A DNA stretch of 64,000 nucleotides from Bifidobacterium pullorum subsp. gallinarum (GCF_000741215.1 NZ_JGYX01000005.1:124001-188000), one strand, 5' to 3'. Numbered from the stretch's first letter, positions 44,201 to 54,246 are shown. The notes: generated by a model not told the origin, from the letters alone. Made by a program: numbers and translations.

Positions 44201-47200
44201 CGTCCTTGCCGGCTTCCTTGGCCTTGGCGGCGAACCAGGCGGCCTCGTCGGCGATGGTCTTGCCCAGGCCCTTGAAGCTGGAGTCGAGCACGGAGTCGTC
44301 GCCGTTGTAGAACGCGCGGGCCAGGTCCTCACGGGCGGAGGCCCAGCGGTCGTCGAACAGGATGGCCTTGTTCGCGTCGAAGCGCGGCTCGACCTGCTTG
44401 GGCCAGTCGGAGCCGAGCTCGGCCTCGACGGCGGCCACGACCGCGGCGTTGTCGTCGGATTCGTCGACGGCTGCGGGTGCGTTCAGGCCCAGCTGGTTCA
44501 GCACGAAGCGGGCGGTGGAGGCGAGCACGCCGTCGGCACCGGTGACCTGGGCGGCGTAGGCGTCCAGCGCGGCCGAGTCGACCACGCCGCCGCCGGCCGC
44601 GCCGCCCGCGGACGGCATGGCCACGGAGACGCCGTGGTTGGCGGCGACCTTCTGCACGGCCGCGTCGATCATGGCGTTGGCGGCGGACGCGTTGGACGCG
44701 GGCTCGCTGCCGATGCCGGCCAGATCGCCGCCGCGGGCGGAGGCGCCCTCGCGGGTCTCCAGCACCAGCGTGGCCACCACGTTGGAGGCCCAGCCGGCGC
44801 CGAGCTGCCAGGTGTCGGTCACGCGCTTCTCGATGCCGGCCACCTTCAGGCCGGCCGCGCCGAACATGCCGCGCACGCGGTCGCGCACGATGTCGGAGAG
44901 CACCGGGCCGAAGGCCTTGTAGTTCGGGGCCACCTTGTCCACCAGGGCGCTCAGCGCGGAGATCGAGGCCTCGGCGGCACCGTCCACGCTCGCGACACCC
45001 AGCTCGGAGCTGATGTCCATGAGCAGCTGGTTGCGGCGCGAGGAGACGCCGTTGGTCAGCGTGTCGGTGGTGTCGTTGTCGCCGATCTGATCGGGGCGGA
45101 CCTTGGCCGAGTAGGCCAGCAGGGTCGCGATTGCGTCGGAGGCCTTGAACGGGATGTCCGCCACGGCGGCACCGGACGGCGCGCCGGCGGGGGCCGCAGG
45201 AGCGGACTCGACCGGGGCCGGGGCCGCGGCTGCCGGGGCCGCCGGCGCGGCCGCGGGGGCGGCCGGAGCGGACTCGACCGCGGTCTCCTCCGGCTCCTCC
45301 TCGACGACCAGCGAATCGGAGTCGGCCATCGTGACGCGGGCCTCGTCGCGGCCCACGTTGTACACGGTCACGTCGCGGCCGGAGAACTCGGGCAGCTTCA
45401 GGGTCTTGGCGGCCATGTTCGCCAGCGTCGGCGAGTTGCCGAGGCCGACCTCCACGAGCTGCTCCACGCCCAGGCCGCCGATGCCGCGGGCGCCGAACAT
45501 CAGGTTCTGCGTCTCGATCCAGCGCACCGGGGAGGCGAACTGCCACGAGAGCAGTTCGGTGAGCAGCAGGCGGCCGAGCTTCTGGTCGTCGGCGGCGTAG
45601 GAGTCCCACACGGCCGGGTCGTCCAGCGCGGCCTTGATGCGCTCGGAGGGCACGACCTCAAGGATCTTGGCGGCGAATTCCTTGGTCATCTCGAACGGGC
45701 AGGCCACCAGGTTCGGGATGTAGCGGCCGACTAGGCGGCTGTAGTCGATGTACTGCGGCAGCAGCGCGTCGAGCTTGTCGCGGAAGTCCGGCACGCCGTT
45801 GCGCAGCATGCGCGAATGGAACGGTACGTCGATGCCGGGCAGCACCATGAACGGCTTGCGTCCGCCGTACTCGGCGGCACGGCGCGCGGCGTCGGCGCCC
45901 AGGGCCTTCAGGCCCGCCACCGTGCCGGCGACCACGTACTGCGAACCGGAGAGGTTGTAGTTGACGATCTGCAGGAACTCGCCGGTCTGCTCGGAGATGG
46001 ACTGCACGTACTCGTTCACGCCGTCGTCGCCGATGCCGAACTGGTTGGAGCGCAGCGCGCCCATGCGGTAGTTCGTGCGGCCGTTCTCATCGCGGTCGAC
46101 CAGGCTGTCCATGGCGGAACCGCGGTGGAACACGAGCACGAGCACCGTCTCCAGCGGAATGATGCCGGCGAACGAGCTCAGCGCGTTGTACTCGCCCAGC
46201 GAGTGGCCGGCGAAGTAGGCGGGCCAGATGTCGCTGCCGGATTCGCGCAGGCGCGCGGTCTGCACGAACGCCACGGTGGCGAGCGCCACCTGGGTGAACT
46301 GGGTCAGGTTGAGCAGGCCATCCGGATGGTAGTAGCGCACGCCGTTGGCCACGAGCTCCTTCGGGTTATCGCGCACGACGGCGATGATCGAGAAGCCGAG
46401 CTGCTCGCGGGTGATCCGGTCGGCACGCTCCCAGACCTCACGCGCGGCCGGGGACTTGGCGCGGGCGTCGAGTTCCATGCCCTGCTGCTGGATTCCCTGG
46501 CCGGGGTACACGAACGCGGCCTTCGGGGCGCGAGTGACCGCGGTGCCGCGCGAGACGATCGCGCCGTCGATGCGGCAGGTCACCTCCAGCAGCATGCCGC
46601 CGTGGCGGACCTTGCCGACGCGCTCGACGGAGATCTCCACCTCGTCGTCCAGCTGCACCATGCCGTACATGTTGTAGGTCCAGCCGGCGATCTCATAGTG
46701 GGCGCCCTTGTCGTCGGTGGCCTGGGCCACGTGCTGGGCGGTGGCGGACAGCCACATGCCGTGCACGAGCGGGGCGCTCAGTCCGGAGATGGCGGCGCCG
46801 CGGTGCGAGGTATGGATCGGGTTGAAGTCGCCCGAGGTGCGCGCGAACGCGGTCATCTCGTGCGGGGCGGTGACCTTGACGCGGCGCAGCAGGCGACGCG
46901 GGGTCGAATCGGTGAGCGACTCGTTCGCGTCCATGCCGTCGAGGGCGAACATCGTCTCCTTGGCGGCGAGCTCGCCGCGGTGGAAGTTCAGGTAGTCGCC
47001 GTAGTCGGGGGCCTCGGCGGGCAGCGCGTCGGAATAGGCGCGGCCGCGGATCGCGAAGCGCTCGGTCTCGTGGGCGAGCACGGTGCCGTCGGCGGCGGCG
47101 TGGTCCACATGGATGGTCACCACGCGGCCGGAGGCGGACTCGAAGTAGTCCTCGGCCCAGCTGGTCATGCTGATGGTCTCGCCGGTATGGGCGAGCAGCT

Positions 47201-50200
47201 CCTCCTCGGTGACCTCGAGCTCGATGAGGTGGTCGAGGTGCACGGCGTTGAGCAGGCCTTCGATGACCGGGAAGCCGTTGACGTACACGGAGCCGAGCGC
47301 CGCGTAGATGGCGGGCCAGGCCGGGCCGACCAGCGCGTCGGGAGCGATGCGCGAGGCCTTGAGGTTCTGCGGCAGGGTGCCGGCGGTGGCGGCCTCGTGG
47401 TCGAATCCGAGGTTGGCGGACAGGGTGTAGGTGGCGTGCGCCTCGCCGAACGGACGGGCGGCCTTGTCGGCGCTCTTCTCGATGACCGGCATGGCGGTCA
47501 GCTCGTCGCCGGTGATGGCGGTGTTGCCGATGCCGGCGGTGGCGGCGAGCATCGCGTAGACGTGCTCGGGCAGGCGGTCGCGGTCCACGACCGGGAACAG
47601 GCCGGACTCGGCGCCGTTGACGACCAGCGGGATGACGATGTCGCGCACGGCGTGCTTGGACAGGCCGCCGTCCGGATCGTTGTCCCAGTAGGTGTCCAGA
47701 TGGATGTCCAGATCGAACAGCTCGCCGTCCTCGCCGGTGCCGACGTGGCGGATCTCGTAGTTCGCGTCGCCGTTGGCAGTGCCGTAGGCGGGGTTGGCCA
47801 TCAGGTGGCCGACCCAGGAGATGTTCGGGCAGCTGCGGATGAACGCCTCGGCGTCCGCGCAGGCGCCCAGCTCGGCGAAGGCCTCGGTGGTCTCGCCGTT
47901 GTTGGCCTCCTTGACGCGCTCCACGGCGGCGTGCTCGAAGCGGCCGAGGATGTCGGCGATCGGCTCGTCCATCGTGGTGATGCCGGCCACGGAGATCGGG
48001 CCGGGGATGATGCGCACGGAATCGGCGGAGTAGCGGGCGTCCTCGGACTGCCACAGCTGATCCTGGCCCCACCAGCGCAGCAGGTCGTTGTCGATGACCG
48101 GCACGAACGGCATCGGCTTGGGGAACTCGCGCACCAGGGTCGGGAACCAGGCCACGTCGGCGGCGGTCACCTTCAGCTCGGCGGCCTGCGGATAGGCGGC
48201 GCGCAGCTTGGCGATGGCGGCCTGCGGGTCGGATTCCACGGCGGCGCGGTCGGCGAACAGCGAATCCAGCTCGCCGGACTCCTGCGAGCAGACGCGGGCC
48301 TCGATGCGCTGCAGCAAGTGCAGGAAGCGCTCGGCGTAGGTCCAGTCGGCCCACGGGAACGACAGCTCGGCGAAGCGCTCGGCCCACTCGAGGTAGGTCA
48401 TATCCTTGAGGTCGCCGAAGTACGGCTTGGCGGTGGTGTTCAGGGCCTCGATGATCTCGCCGCGGCGGGCGTCCAGCTCCTCCGGGTGCTTCATGACGCG
48501 CACCAGCAGGCGGCCGCAGCGGGCGGAGGAGTTCTCCAGCTCGTAGATGTCGGCATGCAGATGGCTCAGACCGGAGGTCACGCCGCCGACGGCCTTGCCG
48601 GACGGCACCCACTTCTCGCCGCGCGGCGCGAACGGGTCCGGGTCCGGGGTGAAGTCGGTGATGCCCGGGGTCTCGACCAGCATCTTCTTGACCTGCGGGC
48701 TGGTATGGGCCTCCTTGGCGGTCATGGCCGCCGTGCCGACCAGCACGCCGTCCACCGGCATGTCGGGCATGTCGTAGGCGCGCGCCCACTGGCCGGAGAT
48801 GTAGTCCGCGGCGCGTTCCGGGGTGCCGATGCCGCCGCCGGCCACCAGCACCAGGTTCTGGCAGGCGCGCACGTCGGCGTAGGTGTTGAGCAGCAGGTCG
48901 TCCAGCGACTCCCAGGAGTGGTGGCCGCCGGCCACGCCGCCCTCGACCTCCACGATAATCGTGGTCGGGGCCACGGCCTTGGCGATGCGCACCACCTGAC
49001 GGATCTGGTCCACGGTGCCCGGCTTGAAGGCCACGTACGGGATGCCGTCGGCGTTCAGCGAGGCGACCAGCGCCTTGGCCTCATCGAGCTCGGGGATTCC
49101 GGCGGAGACGACGACGCCGTCGATCGGGGTGCCCGAAGCGCGCTTCTTCGGCACGATGCGCTGGGAGCCGAACTGCAGGTTCCACAGGTAACGGTCCATG
49201 AACATGGCGTTGAATTCAACGGTGCGGCCCTCTTCGAGCTGTTCCTCAAGCTTGGCCACGTTGCGGTCGAACACGTCGGCGGTCACCTGGCCGCCGCCGC
49301 CGATCTCCGCCCAGTAGCCGGCGTTCGCGGCCGCGGCCACGATCTCCGGGTCCACGGTGGTCGGCGTCATGCCGGCAAGCAGCACCGGCGCCTTGCCGGT
49401 CAACTCGCTGAACTTGGTACGAATCTTGTCTCCGGCGGGCGTGTGGATGACGCTCGGGGCGAAATCCTTCCAGTTCTGGGTGCGCTCCGGGTCGCCGTCC
49501 AGCGTGGCCAGCGCGGCGCGTTCGGTGCCGGTGGTGGCCTCCACGATGCCGACGCCGGTGCCCTGCACGTTGGCGGAGATCAGCTTGCCGGCGGTCGCGC
49601 CGGGGCCCATATCCACCACCCACAGCTTGGTCGGGTCGGTGGCGTCGATCAAGTCGTGGACGCGGGCGGCCCAGTCCACATGGTTGACCAGCACCTCGTC
49701 GGCGAGCGCGCGGGCACGGTCGCCGTCCAGGCCGCAGGCCTGCGCCCAGGCCACGGTCTGCTCGACCGCGTCGGCCATCAGCGGGGAGTGGAACGGCAGG
49801 GTGACCTCAAGGTATTCGAGCACCGGGTTGAACACCGAGCCGCCGCGGACCTTCTCCTCGCGCAGCTTGGCCTGGTGCTTGTGCTCCTTCTCGGCTTCGG
49901 TGACGAACGACGCCAGATCCTCCGGGTAGCCGGAGAGCACCTGGTTGTCGGCGGCGTTGGTGACGGCGATGGAGATCGGGCCTCGCGGCATGGCGACGCG
50001 CTCGATCAGCGCCTCGACCTGCTTGACGGTGGCACCCTTGACCGACAGCATCGGGGTGGCCTCGCCGACCTTGGCGTTCAGCGCGATGAGCTTGGTCTGG
50101 CGGGCGCCGGCCACGCCGATGAGCTGGGCGATGGCCAGGATCTCGTCGATCTGCTCGGCGGCGGCCTCAATCGAACCGGCGGCCATGGCGGCCTGCACCA

Positions 50201-50597
50201 TGTGCACGGCGAGCACGCCCTGGGAGTGGCCGAGCACAGCGGCGGGCTTGGCGGCGGCCGGGTCATAGCCCAGGCCGGCCATGTCCAGCAGCGCGCCCAG
50301 CTGCGCCAGCGCGATGCCGGGCACGGAGGCCGCGGCGTCGGCGGCGGGGCCGAGCTTGGCCGGATTCGCGTCGAAGCCGAACAGGTCCACCGGGCGGCCG
50401 TTGGCGGCCAGCAGGTCGGCGCTCACCGGGGTGAGCAGCCGGTTGGCGGCGGCCATATGCTCCTTGAGCGACGTCTCCAGCATCGGGTCGGTGGTCTGGT
50501 CGGCCAAGGCAACAGTCCACGGCGTGGACTGCCCGCCGAAGGCGAGCGCGTGGGGCTCGGCCGCCAGACGGTTGAGGAAGAACATGGTATCGGTCAT
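41217..50597 (-). CDS. fas: Type I fatty acid synthase
   Basis: A 3,126-residue multifunctional FAS making long-chain acyl-CoA in the cytoplasm. In order: acyltransferase (GHSQG, S125), FMN-type enoyl reductase (LLAGMTPTTVDPE, about residue 400; GGGGQV), hot-dog dehydratase (about 1,270), malonyl/palmitoyl transferase (GHSLGEY, about 1,465), an Ala/Pro linker, ACP (LTNGVSSRRNQLL, attachment Ser near 1,850), ketoreductase (VAVVTGVAPNSIAAQ, about 2,165) and ketosynthase (SACATAAVS Cys about 2,770; TGHAKGGA about 2,965). The order matches actinobacterial FAS I. ATG 50597 follows AAAGGAACAGCA; the open frame upstream overlaps accD in another frame and is spurious. Confidence 0.97.
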   Translation of the reverse strand: MTDTMFFLNRLAAEPHALAFGGQSTPWTVALADQTTDPMLETSLKEHMAAANRLLTPVSADLLAANGRPVDLFGFDANPAKLGPAADAAASVPGIALAQLGALLDMAGLGYDPAAAKPAAVLGHSQGVLAVHMVQAAMAAGSIEAAAEQIDEILAIAQLIGVAGARQTKLIALNAKVGEATPMLSVKGATVKQVEALIERVAMPRGPISIAVTNAADNQVLSGYPEDLASFVTEAEKEHKHQAKLREEKVRGGSVFNPVLEYLEVTLPFHSPLMADAVEQTVAWAQACGLDGDRARALADEVLVNHVDWAARVHDLIDATDPTKLWVVDMGPGATAGKLISANVQGTGVGIVEATTGTERAALATLDGDPERTQNWKDFAPSVIHTPAGDKIRTKFSELTGKAPVLLAGMTPTTVDPEIVAAAANAGYWAEIGGGGQVTADVFDRNVAKLEEQLEEGRTVEFNAMFMDRYLWNLQFGSQRIVPKKRASGTPIDGVVVSAGIPELDEAKALVASLNADGIPYVAFKPGTVDQIRQVVRIAKAVAPTTIIVEVEGGVAGGHHSWESLDDLLLNTYADVRACQNLVLVAGGGIGTPERAADYISGQWARAYDMPDMPVDGVLVGTAAMTAKEAHTSPQVKKMLVETPGITDFTPDPDPFAPRGEKWVPSGKAVGGVTSGLSHLHADIYELENSSARCGRLLVRVMKHPEELDARRGEIIEALNTTAKPYFGDLKDMTYLEWAERFAELSFPWADWTYAERFLHLLQRIEARVCSQESGELDSLFADRAAVESDPQAAIAKLRAAYPQAAELKVTAADVAWFPTLVREFPKPMPFVPVIDNDLLRWWGQDQLWQSEDARYSADSVRIIPGPISVAGITTMDEPIADILGRFEHAAVERVKEANNGETTEAFAELGACADAEAFIRSCPNISWVGHLMANPAYGTANGDANYEIRHVGTGEDGELFDLDIHLDTYWDNDPDGGLSKHAVRDIVIPLVVNGAESGLFPVVDRDRLPEHVYAMLAATAGIGNTAITGDELTAMPVIEKSADKAARPFGEAHATYTLSANLGFDHEAATAGTLPQNLKASRIAPDALVGPAWPAIYAALGSVYVNGFPVIEGLLNAVHLDHLIELEVTEEELLAHTGETISMTSWAEDYFESASGRVVTIHVDHAAADGTVLAHETERFAIRGRAYSDALPAEAPDYGDYLNFHRGELAAKETMFALDGMDANESLTDSTPRRLLRRVKVTAPHEMTAFARTSGDFNPIHTSHRGAAISGLSAPLVHGMWLSATAQHVAQATDDKGAHYEIAGWTYNMYGMVQLDDEVEISVERVGKVRHGGMLLEVTCRIDGAIVSRGTAVTRAPKAAFVYPGQGIQQQGMELDARAKSPAAREVWERADRITREQLGFSIIAVVRDNPKELVANGVRYYHPDGLLNLTQFTQVALATVAFVQTARLRESGSDIWPAYFAGHSLGEYNALSSFAGIIPLETVLVLVFHRGSAMDSLVDRDENGRTNYRMGALRSNQFGIGDDGVNEYVQSISEQTGEFLQIVNYNLSGSQYVVAGTVAGLKALGADAARRAAEYGGRKPFMVLPGIDVPFHSRMLRNGVPDFRDKLDALLPQYIDYSRLVGRYIPNLVACPFEMTKEFAAKILEVVPSERIKAALDDPAVWDSYAADDQKLGRLLLTELLSWQFASPVRWIETQNLMFGARGIGGLGVEQLVEVGLGNSPTLANMAAKTLKLPEFSGRDVTVYNVGRDEARVTMADSDSLVVEEEPEETAVESAPAAPAAAPAAPAAAAPAPVESAPAAPAGAPSGAAVADIPFKASDAIATLLAYSAKVRPDQIGDNDTTDTLTNGVSSRRNQLLMDISSELGVASVDGAAEASISALSALVDKVAPNYKAFGPVLSDIVRDRVRGMFGAAGLKVAGIEKRVTDTWQLGAGWASNVVATLVLETREGASARGGDLAGIGSEPASNASAANAMIDAAVQKVAANHGVSVAMPSAGGAAGGGVVDSAALDAYAAQVTGADGVLASTARFVLNQLGLNAPAAVDESDDNAAVVAAVEAELGSDWPKQVEPRFDANKAILFDDRWASAREDLARAFYNGDDSVLDSSFKGLGKTIADEAAWFAAKAKEAGKDASAYERIAQEAMESVADDAAASRFAGDVAVVTGVAPNSIAAQVVNGLLAGGATVIATSHSFRASVKAWAKQTYREHATGEAKLWLVPANLSSYRDVDALVEWIGNVQKKTTGATTTILKPAYQPDLFFPFAAPPVHGSLADSGELFESQARLMLWGVERAIAGLSAIGADTDVAHKLHVILPGSPNRGIFGGDGAYGEVKSAFDAIVNRARAEKVWSSHVTFAHPKIGWVRGTGLMGGNDPLVEVVERHGLKTYSTAEIAVKLLELADKSAREQAVQAPLDVDLTGGLGSEPIDIKALRAEAMADAAAKAEAETPADEPAEPVATIKALPTPHVPRQAEVDLDDWQGVTARPEDEIVIVSIGELGPWGSGRTRFEAELGIHSDGTVDLSAGAVLELAWNMGLLTWQDSPKPGWYDADGNLVPEEDIAERYHDEVVARSGIRPFDEGMGNDYKDGADEEEAEVFLDHDVEFSVPTRDIAEEYVKLDEAHTSVRADEESGEWIVTRHAGSMIRVPRRATMTRTVGGQFPKGFDPLKWGIPASMVGAVDPIAQWNIVTTVDAYLNAGFTPAEILQAVHPSKVASTQGTGFGGMQSMRKLYLDRFLNHEIPTDILQEALPNVVAAHVMQSYIGGYGNMIQPVSACATAAVSLEEGFDKIALGKADFVVTGAIDDIGVESVIGFGNMNATANSQEMYAKGIDARFFSRANDRRRGGFLESQGGGTILLTRGDIALKLGLPVAGVVGYIHSFADGAHTSIPAPGLGALAAGLGGRDSKLAKDLAALGVTADDIAVVSKHDTSTNANDPNESELHNTLAHAIGRADGNPLFVISQKTVTGHAKGGACIFQVNGLTQLFKSGVIPANAALDCVDPKLERDDHMVWLTKPLHVGKVKAGLVTSLGFGHVSGFGAIVNPGAFEAAVAHTAGIEALEEWRRRANERLAAGQRRLEEGMMGHEALYEPIDNRRFHETGRGYDAHEVEKAMLLDPDARLGESGYYEV

Positions 50598-50644
50598 TGC
50601 TGTTCCTTTTCTTCTGTTTGGTTCAAGTCTGTTCGGGTCGTCGG

Positions 50645-52252
50645 TCACAGCGGCTGGTTGCCGTGGTGCTTGGTGGTGCGGCGGACACGCTTCTTGCCGG
50701 CCAGCAGGCGCAGCGATTCGGCGATGGCCTCGCGGGTCTGTTCGGGGTCGATCATGGCGTCGATCTCGCCCATCTCCAGAGACAGGTTCGCGTTGACGGT
50801 GGTGGCCTCGTAGTCGTCGGCGAGCTTGGTGCGCAGCGCCTCGACGTCCTTGCCCATCTCCTTGGCCTTCTGCAGCTCCTTGCGATGGATGATGTTGACG
50901 GCGCCCTTCGCGCCGAGCACCGCGATCTGGCTGGACGGCCACGCGAAGTTCATGTCCGCGCCGATGGACTTGGAGCCCATGACGATGTACGCGCCGCCGA
51001 AGGCCTTGCGCAGGATGACGGTGACCATCGGCACCTGGGCGTTGGCGTAGGCGTAGATGACCTTGGCGCCGCGGCGGATGATGCCCGCGTGCTCCTGTTC
51101 GGCGCCCGGCTTGTAGCCCGGGGTGTCCACCAGGGTGATCACCGGCAGGTTGAACGCGTCGCACAGGCGCACGAAGCGGGCCACCTTCTCGGAGGCGTCC
51201 ACGTCGAGCACGCCGGCGTTCACGTTCGGCTGGTTGGCCACGATGCCGACCGGATGACCCTCCACGCAGGCCAGGCCGACGACCGCCGAGGGTGCGAACA
51301 GCTCCTGCACCTGCACGAACTCGCCGTAGTCCACGATGCAGCGGATCACGTCGAGCACGTCGTAGGGCTGGCGGTCGTTCTCCGGCACGATCGTGCCGAG
51401 GCGCTCGGCCACGGCGCGATCGCCGCGGGTGGCCGCGTAGGCGAAGGTCGGCGGGTTGTCGTCCGAGCTGGACGGCAGGTAGGCCAGCACGGTGCGCGCG
51501 TAGTCGATGGCGTCGGCCTCGTCCTCGCCCAGGTAGTGGGCCACGCCGGAGGTGGCGTTGTGCACCAGGCCGCCGCCGAGGTCGTCCATGCTGATCGTCT
51601 CGCCGGTGGCGGCCTTGACCACATCCGGTCCGGTGACGAACATGCTGGAGTTCTCACGGGTCATGATGATCAGGTCGGTCAGGGCCGGGCAGTAGACGGC
51701 GCCGCCGGCGCAGGGGCCGAGGATGATCGAGATCTGCGGGATGAAGCCGCTGGCCTCGCAGGTCTTGCGGAAGATGCGGCCGTACTGGGTGAGCGCGGCC
51801 ACCCCTTCCTGGATGCGGGCGCCGCCCGAGTCGATCAGGGCCACGACCGGCACCTTGAGTTCCAGGGCCATGTCCATCAGATGGCAGATCTTCGCGCCTT
51901 CGGCCGCGCCGAGCGTGCCGCCCTGCACGGAGAAGTCTTGCGCGTACACGCCGACCTTGCGCCCGTAGATCTCGCCGAAGCCGGTGATGACGGCCGAGCC
52001 GGCCTTGCCGCCGTTGATGTCGCCGCCGGCGAAGCGGCCGATCTCCTGGAAGGAGCCGGTGTCGAACAGCAGGTCCAGACGCTCGCGGGCGGTGTGCTTG
52101 CCCTTGGCGTGCTGACGCGTGCGGGCGTGCTCCTCGGCGTCACGTGCGAGCTCGGCCGCACGCACGATGGCCGCGCGGATCGGCTGCTTGTCGGAGGATC
52201 CGCCGTTCTCCATGGCCTTGACGACGGCGGGGGCTGTCATGATATCGGTCAC
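50645..52252 (-). CDS. accD: Acyl-CoA carboxylase beta (carboxyltransferase) subunit
   Basis: A 535-residue carboxyltransferase of the actinobacterial acetyl/propionyl-CoA type. TARERLDLLFDTGSFQEIG, DFSVQGGTLGAAEG, LIDSGGARIQEGV, GPCAGGAVY, TGPDVVKAATGE and the C-terminal half VDTPGYKPGAEQEH and LRKAFGGAYIVMGS form the two crotonase-like halves that move carboxyl from biotin to the acyl-CoA. The ATG overlaps the accA stop by 4 bp and the FAS starts 47 bp beyond, so malonyl-CoA supply and use are co-expressed. Confidence 0.95.
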   Translation of the reverse strand: MTDIMTAPAVVKAMENGGSSDKQPIRAAIVRAAELARDAEEHARTRQHAKGKHTARERLDLLFDTGSFQEIGRFAGGDINGGKAGSAVITGFGEIYGRKVGVYAQDFSVQGGTLGAAEGAKICHLMDMALELKVPVVALIDSGGARIQEGVAALTQYGRIFRKTCEASGFIPQISIILGPCAGGAVYCPALTDLIIMTRENSSMFVTGPDVVKAATGETISMDDLGGGLVHNATSGVAHYLGEDEADAIDYARTVLAYLPSSSDDNPPTFAYAATRGDRAVAERLGTIVPENDRQPYDVLDVIRCIVDYGEFVQVQELFAPSAVVGLACVEGHPVGIVANQPNVNAGVLDVDASEKVARFVRLCDAFNLPVITLVDTPGYKPGAEQEHAGIIRRGAKVIYAYANAQVPMVTVILRKAFGGAYIVMGSKSIGADMNFAWPSSQIAVLGAKGAVNIIHRKELQKAKEMGKDVEALRTKLADDYEATTVNANLSLEMGEIDAMIDPEQTREAIAESLRLLAGKKRVRRTTKHHGNQPL

Positions 52253-54108
52253 TTGGCTTCACCCTCCTCCTGCTCGGGCTTGGACGCGCCGTTGATGTCG
52301 AGCGTGACCAGCGTCTCGCCGGCCTCCACGCCGGCGGCCGGTCCCACGAAGATCTTGGTGACGGTGCCCGCCACCGGCGAGTACACGTAGTTCTCCATCT
52401 TCATCGATTCGAGCACCACCAGCAGGTCGCCCTTGGAGACCTGCTGGCCCTCCGCCACGTTGATGCGCGTGACGACGGCCTGCATCGGCGAGGCGATGAC
52501 GCCGGACTGTCCCTCGTCGGCCGCGGCCTTGGCGGCCACGTTGTGCAGGCCCTGGCCGCGCAGCGGCTGGGTCGGCAGTTTGGCGCCGCGGGCACGGGCG
52601 GAACCGGTCAGGTTGTCGACGATGTCCTGCGGCACGGTGAGCGTGACGCGGCGGTTGTCGATTTCGATGACGAAGGACTCGGTGGCGGTCTTCGGCGTCT
52701 CCGCGGCTCCCGCGCTCAGCGAGGCGGGCTGGCCGGCGCTCAGCGAGCCGGGCTCGCGGTTCAGGTAGGTGCGTTCGAGCCACTTGGTGGAGATGTCGAA
52801 GGCGTGGCCGTTCTCGGCGGTGAAATCCGGGTCGTTGAAGATCTGCTCGAACAGGCTGGCCGGGGTGGGCACGCCCTCGATGACCAGCTCGCCCAGCGCG
52901 CGGCGCACGCGCGCCACGGCGGCGGCGCGGTCCTGCGCGGTGACGATGAGCTTGCCCATCATCGAATCGAACTTCGGGGAGACGGTATCGCCCTCCTTGA
53001 CGCCGGAGTCCACGCGGATGCCGGCGCCGGACGGCCAGGCGATGCGGGTCAGCGTGCCCGAGCTCGGGGTCAGATTGGTGGCGGGGTCCTCGCAGGTGAT
53101 GCGCAGCTCGAAGCTGTGGCCGCGCGGTTCGGGGGCTTGGGTCAGCTCGCCGCCTTCGGCGATGGTGATCTGCTCGCGCACCAGGTCCAGCCCGCACACC
53201 TCCTCGCTGACCGTGTGCTCGACCTGCAGACGCGGGTTGACCTCCAGGAAGTACACCTTGTTCTGCGGGGTGACCATGAACTCGCAGGTGCCCAGGCCCA
53301 CGTAGTCGACCGCCTGGAACAGGTTGCCGGAGTACTGGGTGAGCTGGCGGATCACGGACTCGTCCAGGAACGGCGCCGGCGCCTCCTCGATGAGCTTCTG
53401 GTTACGGCGCTGCACCGTGCAGTCGCGCGTGGAGTACACGGTGAAGTTGCCGTGGCTGTCGCGGCCGCACTGGGTTTCGACGTGGCGGGCCTTGTCGATG
53501 AAGCGCTCGATGAAGTATTCCTTCAGGTCGCCGCCCTGCAGCGAATCGTGGTTCAGGTAGAAGCCGCGCAGCTCGTCGTCGTTGCGCACGATCGTGATGC
53601 CATGGCCGCCACCGCCGTCGGTGCGCTTCATCATGATCGGGAAGCCGTGCGTGTGCGCGAAGTCGAACAGCGCGTGGATGTCGGTGGCCGATTCGGACAG
53701 GCCCGGAACCGGCGGCACCTTGGCACGGGTGGCCACGCGGCGGGCGGTAATCTTGTCGCCCAGGTCGGTCAGGGCCTTCGGGGAGGGGCCGATCCAGACC
53801 GCGCCGGCCGCGGCGACCTTCTCGGCGAAGGAGGCGACTTCGGAGAGGAACCCGTACCCCGGATGCACGGCATCGGCGCCGGACCGCCGGAGGATCTCCA
53901 GCATGAGCTCCTCGTTGAGGTAGGTGTCCTTGTAGGTGTCACCCGAGAGCAGGTACGCCTCGTCGGCCATGCTCACATACTGCGATTCACGGTCCTGTTC
54001 GGCGTAGACGGCCACGCTCGCGATACCCATCTCCTTGAGGGTGCGCACCACCCGCAGGGCGATCTCGCCGCGATTGGCGACCAACACTTTTTCGATACGT
54101 TTGCCCAT
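52249..54108 (-). CDS. accA: Acyl-CoA carboxylase alpha subunit (biotin carboxylase plus biotin carrier)
   Basis: A 619-residue fusion. Residues 1-450 are biotin carboxylase: KVLVANRGEIALRVVRTLKEMG, HPGYGFLSE, the ATP-grasp loop RTDGGGGHGI, EFMVTPQNKVYFLEVNPRLQVEH. Residues 545-619 are the biotin carrier domain with attachment Lys in ESMKMENYVYSP (about 571). It carboxylates its own biotin with ATP and bicarbonate for AccD. ATG 54108 starts at MGKRIEK. It is first in accA-accD-fas, divergent from bioY across a region with palindromic sites. Confidence 0.95.
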   Translation of the reverse strand: MGKRIEKVLVANRGEIALRVVRTLKEMGIASVAVYAEQDRESQYVSMADEAYLLSGDTYKDTYLNEELMLEILRRSGADAVHPGYGFLSEVASFAEKVAAAGAVWIGPSPKALTDLGDKITARRVATRAKVPPVPGLSESATDIHALFDFAHTHGFPIMMKRTDGGGGHGITIVRNDDELRGFYLNHDSLQGGDLKEYFIERFIDKARHVETQCGRDSHGNFTVYSTRDCTVQRRNQKLIEEAPAPFLDESVIRQLTQYSGNLFQAVDYVGLGTCEFMVTPQNKVYFLEVNPRLQVEHTVSEEVCGLDLVREQITIAEGGELTQAPEPRGHSFELRITCEDPATNLTPSSGTLTRIAWPSGAGIRVDSGVKEGDTVSPKFDSMMGKLIVTAQDRAAAVARVRRALGELVIEGVPTPASLFEQIFNDPDFTAENGHAFDISTKWLERTYLNREPGSLSAGQPASLSAGAAETPKTATESFVIEIDNRRVTLTVPQDIVDNLTGSARARGAKLPTQPLRGQGLHNVAAKAAADEGQSGVIASPMQAVVTRINVAEGQQVSKGDLLVVLESMKMENYVYSPVAGTVTKIFVGPAAGVEAGETLVTLDINGASKPEQEEGEAK

Positions 54109-54156
54109 AATATCCAAACTTATGCCGGTGCGGCCCCGCGCGGTCAGCCAGGAATC

Positions 54157-54194
54157 TACAAAACATCGCGTCCGCTTTTGTACGGTTCCACAAA
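54157..54194. promoter_or_regulatory. Operator candidate 1, upstream of accA-accD-fas
   Basis: TACAAAA (54157-54163) and TTTTGTA (54176-54182) form a perfect 7-bp inverted repeat; the second arm also starts TTTTGTACGGTTCCACAAA (54176-54194), itself an imperfect palindrome. They overlap the region where the accA promoter must lie. Confidence 0.5.
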
Positions 54195-54246
54195 CGCCGC
54201 CGTAACCTACGGGCGCGTATCCACCGGTACAACGCCGCACCCGCTT

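Noticed and set aside
41286..50813. Very long plus-strand reading frames opposite the FAS gene
   Set aside because: They are antisense to a complete, motif-verified FAS and have repetitive His/Gly/Val/Leu-rich composition typical of GC-rich shadow frames.
50598..51164. N-terminal extension of the FAS
   Set aside because: It overlaps accD in another frame; the family start and ribosome-binding site support ATG 50597.
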